From Flavobacterium sp. N502536 (GTDB lineage: Bacteria; Bacteroidota; Bacteroidia; Flavobacteriales; Flavobacteriaceae), in assembly GCF_025947345.1 (NCBI RefSeq), contig NZ_CP110011.1:2604001-2668000 (forward strand): DNA of 64,000 nucleotides. Direction: 5' to 3'. The notes below the pieces were generated by a model, which worked only from the letters and a program-made list of their open reading frames with translations, had not been told where the DNA came from and did no database searches. Shown in pieces: positions 25,579 to 34,678 of the stretch. The translations under genes were made by a program, and so were the position numbers. The first letter of the stretch is position 1, and every line of letters starts with the position of its first letter.

Positions 25579-28482
25579 TCAGGAACCCAGAAGATATTCC
25601 AGATTGGCTTCGATTTCGTTGCTGATATGGCTCTCTTCCAAAAGGGAATCCGACAGTAGTTTTTTGTTTTCCTGTAGTTTGATTATTTTTTCTTCTACCG
25701 TATTTTTTGAAATGAACCGAACCACATTCACCTTGTTCAACTGCCCGATACGATGTGCTCTTCCTACTCCTTGTTTTTCAGCAAAAGGATTCCACCACGG
25801 ATCTAAAAACAGCACATAGGAAGCTTTGGTGATGTTCAGTCCCACACCTCCTGCCTTGAGTGAAATAAAGAATAACAACGGATTTTCATTTTCCTGAAAT
25901 AATTTAACCTGTTGCTCTCTTTTTTGCGAAGGCGTTTCACCGGTAATCTCACAAAATTCTATTTTGTTTTCCTTGCACCAGCTTGTGTAAAAATTCAAAT
26001 TGGTTACAAAGGAGCTAAAAATGATCACTTTTTGTTTTCCTTTCACTAAGTTTTTCAGGTAATTGGTTACGGCAATATATTTTCCGGAATCGACTTCTGA
26101 ATCCTGGTCGACCATTTTGGGATGGTTGCTCAGCTGTCTTAACTTCATCAAAGTATTGATAATGCTAATCTTGTCGGGACTTGAACCGTCTGTTTTGAGT
26201 AAAAAATTACGTGCTTTTGATTTCTCTTTTTCATATAATTTTTCCTGCTCAGTATCCATGTTGCAGTAATAAATCTGCTCTGTCAATTCGGGTAAATCTT
26301 TTAAAACCTGCTCTTTGGTTCTTCTCAGGATATAAGGCTGGATGAGGTTTTTTAACTCCGCCAAACTATTTTCGTCCTGTTTTTTCTCGATCGGAGTTTT
26401 GAAATTTTCTGCAAAAAAAGCATAAGTACCCAGAATATCCGGATTTATAAACTGCATTTGCGACCAGAGATCGTCTAAGGAGTTTTCGATAGGCGTACCG
26501 CTTAAGGCAATTTTATGCCCCGTGCTGATTTTATTGATGGCCTTGAAAATCTTAGAATCCCTGTTTTTGATGTATTGGCTTTCGTCCAGAATCAAATAAC
26601 GGAAGTTGTATTTTTCTAAAATTGAAATATCACGGTGAAGGATGCTGTAACTCGTAAAAATCAGATCGGTTGTTTCCAGTCGGTTCGAGAGCAACTTTCT
26701 ATCGTTGCCAATGTATTGCATTTTTGAAAAATGAGGTGTAAATTTTGCGGCCTCATTGTACCAGTTAAAAACCAGTGAAGAAGGTAGTACAATCAAAGCT
26801 TTCAAGGGAGCTCTTTCGATAACAGTTTCATTTTGAAACAAATCAAAATTTGTGGTTTTGGTTGTAAAACCTAACTGTTCCTGTACGGCAACCAAAACAG
26901 CCAAAGTCTGTAATGTTTTTCCAAGCCCCATGTCATCCGCAAGACAGGCGCCCAGGTTTGAATTGAAATGCCCCAAAAGCCATTTTATTCCGTCAATCTG
27001 ATAAGGTCTTAAAGTGGCTTTTAATAAATCAGACGATTGATATTCAGCCTTAGCAATTACCTCGCTTTCAATTTCCGGAATGGTGTCTAAAGCGGTAAAA
27101 TTACTTTTACGCAAAAGTACATTTCCGTTTTCTGTTCGGGCTAATTTTGCGAGTGAACCATATTTACTAAGCCATTCTAAAGGAATCAGAAAGTAGTTTC
27201 CGTCAGGCAGTAAAAAGAGTCTTTCCTTGCTTTTTATGTTTGGAATGATTTCGCTAAAGTTGATGGTATAATCCCCAATAGAAATGATGATTTTAATATC
27301 AAACCAATCTTCTTTTGTTTCTTCTTTTGAAGTCGTAACCGTATGATTTTTTGTAATGATCTCTTTGCTTTCCAGTTTCAAGTTCTGGATAATAAACCCT
27401 GAATTTTCTAACTCTTCTTTGCGATCAATAACAAATTGAATATTAGAATAAGGATCATGAATTTCAGTATCTGAATTCAATCCGAATAACTCGTTTTTGA
27501 TTTTTATTAAACCAATTTCCAGTAATTTATTTGTATATAAAACTTCATCAGTACTTCGTTTAAACTGAATTATTTTGGGCTCATTTGGAATGCTAAAATC
27601 GACAAATGAATGTGTTTTTTTTGTTTTACTGGCGTCAAATAAATAGCCGTTATACTCAAAATAAAGGTTGAGGTAATAACAGTTTTTAAAGAAATCATAA
27701 ACAGGTTGAATCGTGCATGAAATAATTTTGTCACGACTTTCAATTTCAAAACCAGTCGCTTCAATATCGATTTTTTTGGCTATTTCAGGAATGAAATTCT
27801 TAAAATAATTGTCCACTAATTTTGAAGGTATTTCGATTGATTTTTTCTTTAAAAAAGGAGAAAGTTTTTTAGCATTAAGTTCTTTCAAACGTCCTAATTT
27901 TTTATCGATAATCAACCAGCCCGGTTCGTCCAAAAGAATATCTGTACTTTTATCCATTGGTAGAAATGTGGTTTCGTCTTCTTTTAAAGATAAAGTATAA
28001 GTAATGCCTTCGGCGTGTTTGTCAAATTGAATTTGAGGTTCAAACTCTAACGGATTTGTGTCGACTCTCCAGCGATAAAAATCCTTTTCGGCACTCATAT
28101 TAGCAGAGAATGGAAATTGCTCTTTTACAATTAGATGGTAAAAGGATTCTAAGTTAAATTTTAAATGCTGACGAATGGCAAATTCAATTTTGGAATCTTT
28201 TTGTAAATCAGCAATTGTTTTAGCCGATTTGATTTTGGCGCTAAATTTCCTGAAAATAAAATCAGGCTTTAAAGAGTCACAAGCCGTCAGTATTTTTTTT
28301 GTATTGGAATCTAAATTTTCAAAAAGAACTCCAAAACTTTCAAGTACATCTGCACTCGCTTTTTTTTCTAGATATTTAATGTCATCGGTATTCTCAATGA
28401 TATAGGCTGTTGGGATATATACATTCAGGTTTTTTTCAAAACTGATGTCAAAGCAAAACTGAAATGATTTTGTAGGTTCCAA
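25579..28482 (-). CDS. SNF2-family DEAD/DEAH-box helicase
   Basis: 967 residues. The C-terminal half carries the complete SNF2 motor: D-D-M-G-L-G-K-T (motif I, near 517), D-E-S-Q (motif II), S-G-T-P-I-E-N (motif III), and K-A-G-G-V-G-L-N with G-V-G-R-A-H-R-I-G-Q (motifs V/VI). The N-terminal 450 residues show no SWIM zinc finger or other domain that I recognise; they probably form the bacterial SNF2 N-terminal module. Bacterial relatives (RapA-like) remodel RNA polymerase or nucleoprotein complexes. No restriction or defence genes adjoin, so a housekeeping role is likelier. Confidence 0.9.
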   Translation of the reverse strand: MEPTKSFQFCFDISFEKNLNVYIPTAYIIENTDDIKYLEKKASADVLESFGVLFENLDSNTKKILTACDSLKPDFIFRKFSAKIKSAKTIADLQKDSKIEFAIRQHLKFNLESFYHLIVKEQFPFSANMSAEKDFYRWRVDTNPLEFEPQIQFDKHAEGITYTLSLKEDETTFLPMDKSTDILLDEPGWLIIDKKLGRLKELNAKKLSPFLKKKSIEIPSKLVDNYFKNFIPEIAKKIDIEATGFEIESRDKIISCTIQPVYDFFKNCYYLNLYFEYNGYLFDASKTKKTHSFVDFSIPNEPKIIQFKRSTDEVLYTNKLLEIGLIKIKNELFGLNSDTEIHDPYSNIQFVIDRKEELENSGFIIQNLKLESKEIITKNHTVTTSKEETKEDWFDIKIIISIGDYTINFSEIIPNIKSKERLFLLPDGNYFLIPLEWLSKYGSLAKLARTENGNVLLRKSNFTALDTIPEIESEVIAKAEYQSSDLLKATLRPYQIDGIKWLLGHFNSNLGACLADDMGLGKTLQTLAVLVAVQEQLGFTTKTTNFDLFQNETVIERAPLKALIVLPSSLVFNWYNEAAKFTPHFSKMQYIGNDRKLLSNRLETTDLIFTSYSILHRDISILEKYNFRYLILDESQYIKNRDSKIFKAINKISTGHKIALSGTPIENSLDDLWSQMQFINPDILGTYAFFAENFKTPIEKKQDENSLAELKNLIQPYILRRTKEQVLKDLPELTEQIYYCNMDTEQEKLYEKEKSKARNFLLKTDGSSPDKISIINTLMKLRQLSNHPKMVDQDSEVDSGKYIAVTNYLKNLVKGKQKVIIFSSFVTNLNFYTSWCKENKIEFCEITGETPSQKREQQVKLFQENENPLLFFISLKAGGVGLNITKASYVLFLDPWWNPFAEKQGVGRAHRIGQLNKVNVVRFISKNTVEEKIIKLQENKKLLSDSLLEESHISNEIEANLEYLLGS

Positions 28483-28530
28483 GATTTAGGGATTTGGTTG
28501 GCTTATAATTTAGAGAGTGGGCAAAAAAAT

Positions 28531-28568
28531 AAAGAGTTTTCAAAATATCAATAATTTGAAAACTCTTT
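28531..28568 (-). terminator. terminator after the methyltransferase gene
   Basis: AAAGAGTTTTCAAA (28531-28544) pairs exactly with 28555-28568 around a 10-nt loop. On the minus strand a T-rich tract follows, matching the end of the gene at 28604-29377. Confidence 0.75.
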
Positions 28569-28603
28569 TTAAATGAACTTGTATCACTTATAGGGTGAAA
28601 GAA

Positions 28604-29377
28604 TTAGTTTTCCTGTTTAAAGCAAAGCGGAATGATTTCGCCTTTTGCCAAACAATATTTTTCTACCAGTTCAGGTGAAATTTTATGGGTATAGTCTTCT
28701 TCGATTACGATAAAACCGATACTTCTTAATTTATCAAAATAATCACGGCCGTAAATGCGCACGTGATCGTACTGGCCAAATATTCTCGCACGTTCTTTTT
28801 GATCGGTGATGGTATCGTCGGCAAAAGTAACTGCTCTGGATAAGTCCTGCGGAATTTGAAGAATCGCCATTCCGCCCGGTTTTAAAACGCGATATAATTC
28901 ACGCATCGCTTTTGTGTCATCCGGAATATGCTCTAAAACGTGATTACACAAGATAACATCGTATTCATTGTCTTTAAAAGGCAAGTTACAAATGTCTGCT
29001 TTTACATCTGCCAAAGGCGAAAATAAATCAGTTGTAGTATAATCCAGGTTTTTCTGCTTGCGGAATCTTTTGTAAAAAGCCTGTTCCGGAGCAAAATGAA
29101 GTACTTTTTTTGGTGCTGTAAAAAAATCAGTTTGATCGTTTAAATACAGCCAAAGCAAACGGTGTCTCTCTAATGAAAGTGTACTTGGCGAAAGCACATT
29201 ATTACGTTGTTTTCCGTATCCGTAAGGCAAAAATGATCTAAAACTTTTCCCATCAATAGGATCAGTATATTTACTTCCTTTTAAGGAAAGCGCCAAAATC
29301 GGTCGGGCAACATAACTCAAACGAATTAATAATGGACGAGGTATTGTATTTAAAACTAATTTGAATAATTTTTTCAC
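28604..29377 (-). CDS. class I SAM-dependent methyltransferase
   Basis: 257 residues. The Methyltransf_11 core is visible in the segment D-Y-T-T-T-D-L-F, then V-I-L-C-N-H-V-L-E-H-I-P-D-D and L-Y-R-V-L-K-P-G-G. The N-terminal 90 residues contain P-Y-G-Y-G-K-Q-R-N-N and L-E-R-H-R-L-L-W-L-Y, a region common in Flavobacterium homologues near map. Substrate unknown. It follows map by 27 bp on the same strand and so shares its transcript. Confidence 0.87.
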   Translation of the reverse strand: MKKLFKLVLNTIPRPLLIRLSYVARPILALSLKGSKYTDPIDGKSFRSFLPYGYGKQRNNVLSPSTLSLERHRLLWLYLNDQTDFFTAPKKVLHFAPEQAFYKRFRKQKNLDYTTTDLFSPLADVKADICNLPFKDNEYDVILCNHVLEHIPDDTKAMRELYRVLKPGGMAILQIPQDLSRAVTFADDTITDQKERARIFGQYDHVRIYGRDYFDKLRSIGFIVIEEDYTHKISPELVEKYCLAKGEIIPLCFKQEN

Positions 29378-29404
29378 AGGGTTTTATTCGGGGTTGAATT
29401 TTAA

Positions 29405-30223
29405 TTATAGAACTAACGGCACTTTTCTGAATTCGTCTTCTTCATTGCTTTCGATTCCTAAAGCTTTATAGATGTATTGGAAAGTTGATAATAACTCTGG
29501 TTTTCCGTCAATTAAAGCCACGTCATGCTCGAAATGTGCACTTGGTTTTCCATCAGCGGTTGTAATAGTCCAGCCGTCTTTATGTTGTTTGATGTTTCTT
29601 GTTCCCATATTGATCATTGGCTCGATGGCCACAACCATTCCTTCTACAAACAGTTTTCCGCGGCCGCGTTTTCCGTAGTTTGGCATTTCAGGTTCTTCGT
29701 GCATTTTTTGACCTAAACCGTGTCCTACCAATTCGCGAACCACTCCGTAACCGTGAGCTTCCGTGTATTTCTGAATCGCATTTCCAACATCTTCCACGCG
29801 ATTTCCGGCTTTAAATTCTTTGATTCCTACGTAAAGAGATTCTTTAGTTACTTTCAGAAGTTTTTTAACTTCAGGAGCCACTTCTCCAATTTCGAAACTA
29901 TAGGCGTGATCACCGTGATATCCATTCTTGAATGCACCACAATCTACCGAAATAACATCACCGCTTTTCAGGGGCGTATTGTTCGGAATTCCGTGTACAA
30001 CCTGAGAGTTAGGACTCATACATAGCGAATTCGGGAAATCATACAATCCCAAAAAACTCGGAACAGCACCGTGATCACGGATGAATTCTTCAGCTAGTTT
30101 GTCCAGGTATAATGTGGTTACTCCTTCTTTAATTTCAGAAGCAATCATTCCTAATGTTTTAGATACGATCAAAGCACTTTCGCGCATTAATTCGATTTCT
30201 TCACGTGATTTTACAATAATCAT
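29405..30223 (-). CDS. map: type I methionine aminopeptidase
   Basis: 272 residues. It removes N-terminal methionine from nascent proteins. The metal ligands are all present: D-C-G-A and G-D-H-A (two Asp), G-H-G-L-G (His), A-I-E-P-M (Glu) and H-F-E-H-D-V-A-L (Glu). No N-terminal zinc finger, as usual for bacterial type I enzymes. A TACTTTTG -7 box lies about 25 nt upstream on the minus strand. It is the first gene of a two-gene unit with the methyltransferase. Confidence 0.96.
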   Translation of the reverse strand: MIIVKSREEIELMRESALIVSKTLGMIASEIKEGVTTLYLDKLAEEFIRDHGAVPSFLGLYDFPNSLCMSPNSQVVHGIPNNTPLKSGDVISVDCGAFKNGYHGDHAYSFEIGEVAPEVKKLLKVTKESLYVGIKEFKAGNRVEDVGNAIQKYTEAHGYGVVRELVGHGLGQKMHEEPEMPNYGKRGRGKLFVEGMVVAIEPMINMGTRNIKQHKDGWTITTADGKPSAHFEHDVALIDGKPELLSTFQYIYKALGIESNEEDEFRKVPLVL

Positions 30224-30288
30224 AATTTCGGATTTTCAGTTGGCAAAAGTACAAATTTTAATATTATTTTTTAGCTAAAAATTTTTCG

Positions 30289-30397
30289 TCACGAATTCAC
30301 GAATTAAAAGGAATGACAGGCGTTTAAAAATGGGTCACGGATTCACGAATCAATATTTATGCGTAAAGTTTACAAAGAGAAATTCGTGAATTCATGG
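30289..30397. repeat. intergenic inverted repeat, CACGAATTC type
   Basis: TCACGAATTCACGAATT (30289-30305) pairs with 30381-30397 at 15 of 17 positions. A third related word, GTCACGGATTCACGAATC, lies between. It fills most of the spacer between map and the divergent DUF445 gene. Confidence 0.55.
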
Positions 30398-30472
30398 TCA
30401 AAGGATAATTAGTATCAATCACTAGTTCGCAGAAAAGCCGTAAATTAGTAAAAGTCTAAAACTACTATAATT

Positions 30473-31726
30473 ATGGAAACGTCTATAGATCCTGAAAATA
30501 TATCCAAAAAGAGAGCTTTAAATAAGATGAAACGGAATGCATTAGCGCTTTTGGGCTTTGCAGTATTTTTATTTGTGATAGCCGTTTATTTTAAGATTCC
30601 CATGCTTCAGGCTTTTAGCGAGGCCGCGATGGTGGGAGGAATTGCAGACTGGTTTGCTGTGGTGGCTTTGTTTCGTCATCCACTGGGAATCCCGATTTGG
30701 CATACTGCAATTATTCCGACTAAGAAAAATGAAATTGGTGAAAACTTAGGGAATTTCGTTTCAGAAGAGTTTTTGAATCGCGAGAAACTCGAAATAAAAC
30801 TGGAGGAGTTTAATTTTGCAACAAAAGCTTCCGACTGGCTTTCGCAGCAGGATAACGCCAATAAAATTGCCAGTGTGGTGGCTTTGAATATCATTCCGGG
30901 AGTTTTGAAAACGATAAAAGATGAAGATATCAAACGATTTATTCAAACTCAGTTCAAAGAGAAACTGGAGGCTGTCAATTTTGGCGATTGGGTAGCGCTG
31001 GCGTTAGAACCTTTGCAGAAAGGGAATGTGAAGGACGAGCTGCTGACCAACGTGCTGAATGTTATGAGTACAGAACTGAGCAATAATAAGGATCTGATTC
31101 GGAAAAAAGTAAAAGAGTCAACCCCGTTTCTGAGTTTTGGTTTGGCCGATAAAAGCATTACAGAAGGTGTTTTTAATGGGCTTGCTGATTTTTTAAACGA
31201 GGCAAAACATCCCGGAAGTGCGATCAGACTTAAAATAGACGAGTATGTTTATGACTTTTTAGACAAGGTAAAGAATTCAGAAGAGATGCGGGTAAAGATT
31301 AATACCATGATTCTGAGTTTTGCCGGCAAAAAAGAGGTTCAGGATTATGTTAACGGAATTTGGGATGAAATCAAAGAATCGATTTCAACTGATTTGAAAA
31401 AGGGCGATGAATCGTCGATAAAGAAAAGTATTTCGGGTTTAATTCAGGGTTTCGGAAACGGAATAAAAGAAGATGCGGTGATGATTGACAAGATCAATAA
31501 TTTCATCAAGAATGATTTGCTTTCTATTCTTCTAAATAATAAAAAAGTGATAGGAGATTTAATTTCCTCTACGGTAAAAAGCTGGGACGGAAAAGAAGTT
31601 TCAGAAAAACTAGAACTGGAAATCGGTAAAGATTTGCAATACATCCGAATCAACGGGACGCTGGTAGGAGGCCTTATCGGACTCGTGATTTATGCCGTCG
31701 AGTGGACGTATCATTATCTGGTTTAG
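30473..31726 (+). CDS. DUF445 family membrane protein
   Basis: 417 residues. A hydrophobic segment near residues 22-42 precedes the family hallmark A-A-M-V-G-G-I-A-D-W-F-A-V-V-A-L-F-R-H-P. A long amphipathic helical middle follows, and a second membrane segment at the C-terminus (G-T-L-V-G-G-L-I-G-L-V-I-Y). The domain layout is that of YjiN/DUF445 proteins; function unknown, with suggested links to envelope. It is a lone plus-strand gene. Confidence 0.9.
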   Translation: METSIDPENISKKRALNKMKRNALALLGFAVFLFVIAVYFKIPMLQAFSEAAMVGGIADWFAVVALFRHPLGIPIWHTAIIPTKKNEIGENLGNFVSEEFLNREKLEIKLEEFNFATKASDWLSQQDNANKIASVVALNIIPGVLKTIKDEDIKRFIQTQFKEKLEAVNFGDWVALALEPLQKGNVKDELLTNVLNVMSTELSNNKDLIRKKVKESTPFLSFGLADKSITEGVFNGLADFLNEAKHPGSAIRLKIDEYVYDFLDKVKNSEEMRVKINTMILSFAGKKEVQDYVNGIWDEIKESISTDLKKGDESSIKKSISGLIQGFGNGIKEDAVMIDKINNFIKNDLLSILLNNKKVIGDLISSTVKSWDGKEVSEKLELEIGKDLQYIRINGTLVGGLIGLVIYAVEWTYHYLV

Positions 31727-31869
31727 CCTGTTGGATGTGATTTATAGCTGTTCTTTTCTGGCTTATAAAGAGCTATGCTATATGTTGAAATAATCGCCAC
31801 AGATTAAAAGGATTAGAAAGATTAAAAATCTGCCTAATCTGCGAGAGTGAAAGTAAGTGCACCAAATTT

Positions 31870-31933
31870 AATCTCAGGAGCGATCTGCTCTCATTTAAGC
31901 AAACGTTTTATCCGTTAGATCACTCCTAAGATT
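31870..31933 (-). terminator. likely terminator of the export operon
   Basis: AATCTCAGGAGCGATCT (31870-31886) faces AGATCACTCCTAAGATT (31917-31933), pairing at 15 of 17 positions around a 30-nt loop. It lies just after the TolC stop; the weak T run makes the call moderate. Confidence 0.45.
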
Positions 31934-31940
31934 TAAAAAA

Positions 31941-33329
31941 TTATTGAGGATTGGCCATGATTTTGAACAGCTCCGAGTTAGAGATGTAAAACCTGTTTTC
32001 CAAAGCGATTGAAGCCAGTTTTGCGCTAACCAGGTTGTTTTCCCTTGTATTGATAAGAAACAAAGAACTTTCTCCAAAAGAGAACAATCGTTCTTCTGAG
32101 TTTAACATGGCGGTGTTATTGTCTACTAAATCTTTGGCCAGTTTTTTTTGTTTGATCAGTGAATTGATTTCTACTTTTTGTGCCGTTATCTTGTTGGTCA
32201 GCTGCGTTCGTTCCAGAGCCAATGCAAATTCATTTTCCTGAAGTTTGTATTTGGCTAATTTCAGACTTCCGCGTTCTTTTCTAAGAAACAAAGGGAAGTA
32301 AAATTCTAAACCAATCTTGTAATCGTCAAACTTGTATTTGTCAACATATCTGGGCTCGGACAAATAGGAGTAGCCTACATTTATTTTGGGCAACAGCATA
32401 TTTTGCTTCAGGTCTTTTTCAACCTTTAACATGTCTATTTTATTTTGCAGCGCATTTAATTTCGGATGGGCTTCTAAGTTTGTATCGCCTTGCAGCAGTT
32501 CGTTTGTTTTTAAAGTTTCCTGCAAGGTTGATTCAAGTGCTGTTTCGGGCACCAGCTCGTCTGAAATTTCCAACGGGATATTATTTTCCAGCCACATAAA
32601 ATTCGATAATTCGAGCTTGGCTTTTGTTAGTTTTAACTTGGAATCTTCAAGGCTCAAGACTCTGTTTTTTACAATAATGCCGGCCTCAATACTGTCTATG
32701 GCGGGTTTGTCTCCCTGAGTGATGAGCGATTTAATGCCTTGCAAACGAATTTCGGCATTCTTGCTGTACATTTCGTAAAGCTTCATTTCTTCAAAATTCT
32801 TCTTCCAGTTAAAATAAGCAAGCGAGGCATCGTACAAAATGCTAACGGCCTGAAGTTTTCGTTCCGATTCGCTCAGTTTGACCTGAATTTTCGCTTTTCG
32901 TACGTCCGCCATTCTTTGGTTGATGAACAATCCCTGACCAAGCGGAACACTGATACCAAAAGAAGTTAAACCCTGATTTGGGGTAGTGTTCTCCGGATTT
33001 AGGTAAACCCCTTCGTTATTGTCGAATCCTGCTTTCAGTTCAATTCCATACCAGGTAGGGATTTTAAAACTGCTGTTCAGAATCGAATAATATTCTTTGT
33101 CTTTAAATTGTTTCTGGCTAAAATCTACTTCAATTTTCGGATCAAAACCACCACGGGCCATCATCAGATTGGCTTGTGCCTTGCTTAGTTCCAGATTAGC
33201 ATTTTTAACCAATGGATGGTACTTTTTTACATATCCCAAAAACTCATTGTAGGTGAGCTCTTTGGAGAAGGGCTGCTGGCCAAAAACGGCACAGCCCAAG
33301 AAAAGAAAAGCGATAAGTATTGGTTTCAT
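31941..33329 (-). CDS. TolC family outer-membrane efflux protein
   Basis: 462 residues with a signal peptide (about 18 residues, ending V-F-G-Q). The long helical repeats of the OEP fold are seen, with heptad-like stretches such as S-K-A-Q-A-N-L-M-M-A-R-G-G-F-D-P-K near residue 50 and its second-half counterpart. It forms the outer-membrane/periplasmic tunnel for the adaptor and ABC protein encoded just upstream. Its start overlaps the HlyD stop by 1 bp, so it is translationally coupled as the last gene of the operon. Confidence 0.92.
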   Translation of the reverse strand: MKPILIAFLFLGCAVFGQQPFSKELTYNEFLGYVKKYHPLVKNANLELSKAQANLMMARGGFDPKIEVDFSQKQFKDKEYYSILNSSFKIPTWYGIELKAGFDNNEGVYLNPENTTPNQGLTSFGISVPLGQGLFINQRMADVRKAKIQVKLSESERKLQAVSILYDASLAYFNWKKNFEEMKLYEMYSKNAEIRLQGIKSLITQGDKPAIDSIEAGIIVKNRVLSLEDSKLKLTKAKLELSNFMWLENNIPLEISDELVPETALESTLQETLKTNELLQGDTNLEAHPKLNALQNKIDMLKVEKDLKQNMLLPKINVGYSYLSEPRYVDKYKFDDYKIGLEFYFPLFLRKERGSLKLAKYKLQENEFALALERTQLTNKITAQKVEINSLIKQKKLAKDLVDNNTAMLNSEERLFSFGESSLFLINTRENNLVSAKLASIALENRFYISNSELFKIMANPQ

Positions 33330-34675
33330 TATTTTTTTTCTTTAGTTACTTTTTGAGCGCTTTTGTAATAATTAGGAGGGAATCCGTTTAGGGTTCTCCA
33401 GATTTCAAACCAGATTGGCACAGTGTCTAACAAGGCAATCGTTTGGGCACCGGAGCCAATGCTTAATTGTTTTGGCCATTTTGTTTCGTTAGGGTCCGGA
33501 GCGATCAAAATTCGGTACTTACCATTATCGCTGATAAAGTTTTCTATCGCTACAACTGTACCTCCAAAAGTTCCGTAGGACATATCCGGCCATCCCGAAA
33601 ACACAATGGTAGGCCATCCGTCAAACCAAACACGTACTTTTTCTCCTTTTCTGATCAAAGGCAGATCAATTGGGCTGATATAGGTTTCTACTGCAATATC
33701 GTAATGAGAAGGCATGATAGTTACAATTGGTGTTCCCTCTTTTATCGTTTCGCCCAAACCAGCCTGCAAAGCGCGGTTGATGTAACCGTCTTGTACCGCT
33801 TTGATGTAGTACATGCCATTACGCAAACTATAATTGGCGTATTGATTCTCGAGTTTACTCACCTGTGCTTCGGTATCAAATTTATTGCTCAGCGTTGTAA
33901 ACTGGTCGCTTCTTGCTTTGGCTACTTTTTCACCGTACTCCGCCGTAATTCTGTTAATCTCCACTTTGGCGTTGATGTACTCATTTTTGCTGGTTAGGTA
34001 TTTGTTTTCCTGTGTGATGATTTTAGCGTCAACATCCTGTAGTTTCAGACGTTTTTCTTCCACATCCGTAAGCGGTTTCAATCCTTCCTTGTTTAATTGT
34101 ACCGAACGGTTGTATTGAGTATTAGCAATTCGCAGCTGTGTTTTTACGGCAATCAGATTGATACTGTCGCTTTTTATTTTTAAAAGTGATTGTTTGACTT
34201 TGTTTCTGGCTTGTTCCAGTTTTAGTCTTTTTTCATTTTCGATCGCCTGAATCTGCCCCGAAAGTGTAGTCACTTTTTCGCCATACGATTCCAAAGAGTT
34301 TTTCTTAGCATCTACCTGATTTTTGGTGTTTTCAACCAAATTAGGATCCATATAATCTTCCTTGATCTCAGAAATAAACAGAATCGTGTCTCCTTTTTTA
34401 ACGAAATCTCCTTCCTGTACGTACCATTTTTCAATACGTCCCGAAATCACACTCTGGATCGATTGTGGCCTTTGGTTGGGTTTTAAAGTGGTTACCGCTC
34501 CCGAACCCGAAATGTTTTGTGTCCACGGCAATAAAAGCGCAATGATTCCTAAAATGGAAGATGCGATGATGATTCGGTTTAGAATTTTATAATGTGGCCT
34601 GTTGCTTAGGTTTCTTACAGTCTCGTATTGATCAAGCGGCTGTAATTTTGTTTTATTGTCAGAGATATTTAGCAT
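33329..34675 (-). CDS. HlyD-family periplasmic adaptor (membrane fusion protein)
   Basis: 448 residues with one N-terminal membrane anchor (about 33-50, I-L-G-I-I-A-L-L-L-P-W). The half-lipoyl domain is G-R-I-E-K-W-Y-V-Q-E-G-D-F-V-K-K-G-D near residues 80-100 and G-Y-I-N-R-A-L-Q-A-G near 300. A long coiled-coil hairpin of about 190 residues lies between, followed by a beta-barrel with W-F-D-G-W-P. It bridges the inner-membrane ABC protein and TolC. It sits 3 bp after the ABC gene and overlaps tolC. Confidence 0.93.
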   Translation of the reverse strand: MLNISDNKTKLQPLDQYETVRNLSNRPHYKILNRIIIASSILGIIALLLPWTQNISGSGAVTTLKPNQRPQSIQSVISGRIEKWYVQEGDFVKKGDTILFISEIKEDYMDPNLVENTKNQVDAKKNSLESYGEKVTTLSGQIQAIENEKRLKLEQARNKVKQSLLKIKSDSINLIAVKTQLRIANTQYNRSVQLNKEGLKPLTDVEEKRLKLQDVDAKIITQENKYLTSKNEYINAKVEINRITAEYGEKVAKARSDQFTTLSNKFDTEAQVSKLENQYANYSLRNGMYYIKAVQDGYINRALQAGLGETIKEGTPIVTIMPSHYDIAVETYISPIDLPLIRKGEKVRVWFDGWPTIVFSGWPDMSYGTFGGTVVAIENFISDNGKYRILIAPDPNETKWPKQLSIGSGAQTIALLDTVPIWFEIWRTLNGFPPNYYKSAQKVTKEKK

Positions 34676-34678
34676 GGC

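Noticed and set aside
25579-28482. SNF2 helicase as part of a defence system
   Set aside because: No methylase, nuclease or other defence gene adjoins; neighbours are T9SS plug, apaG, a generic methyltransferase and map.
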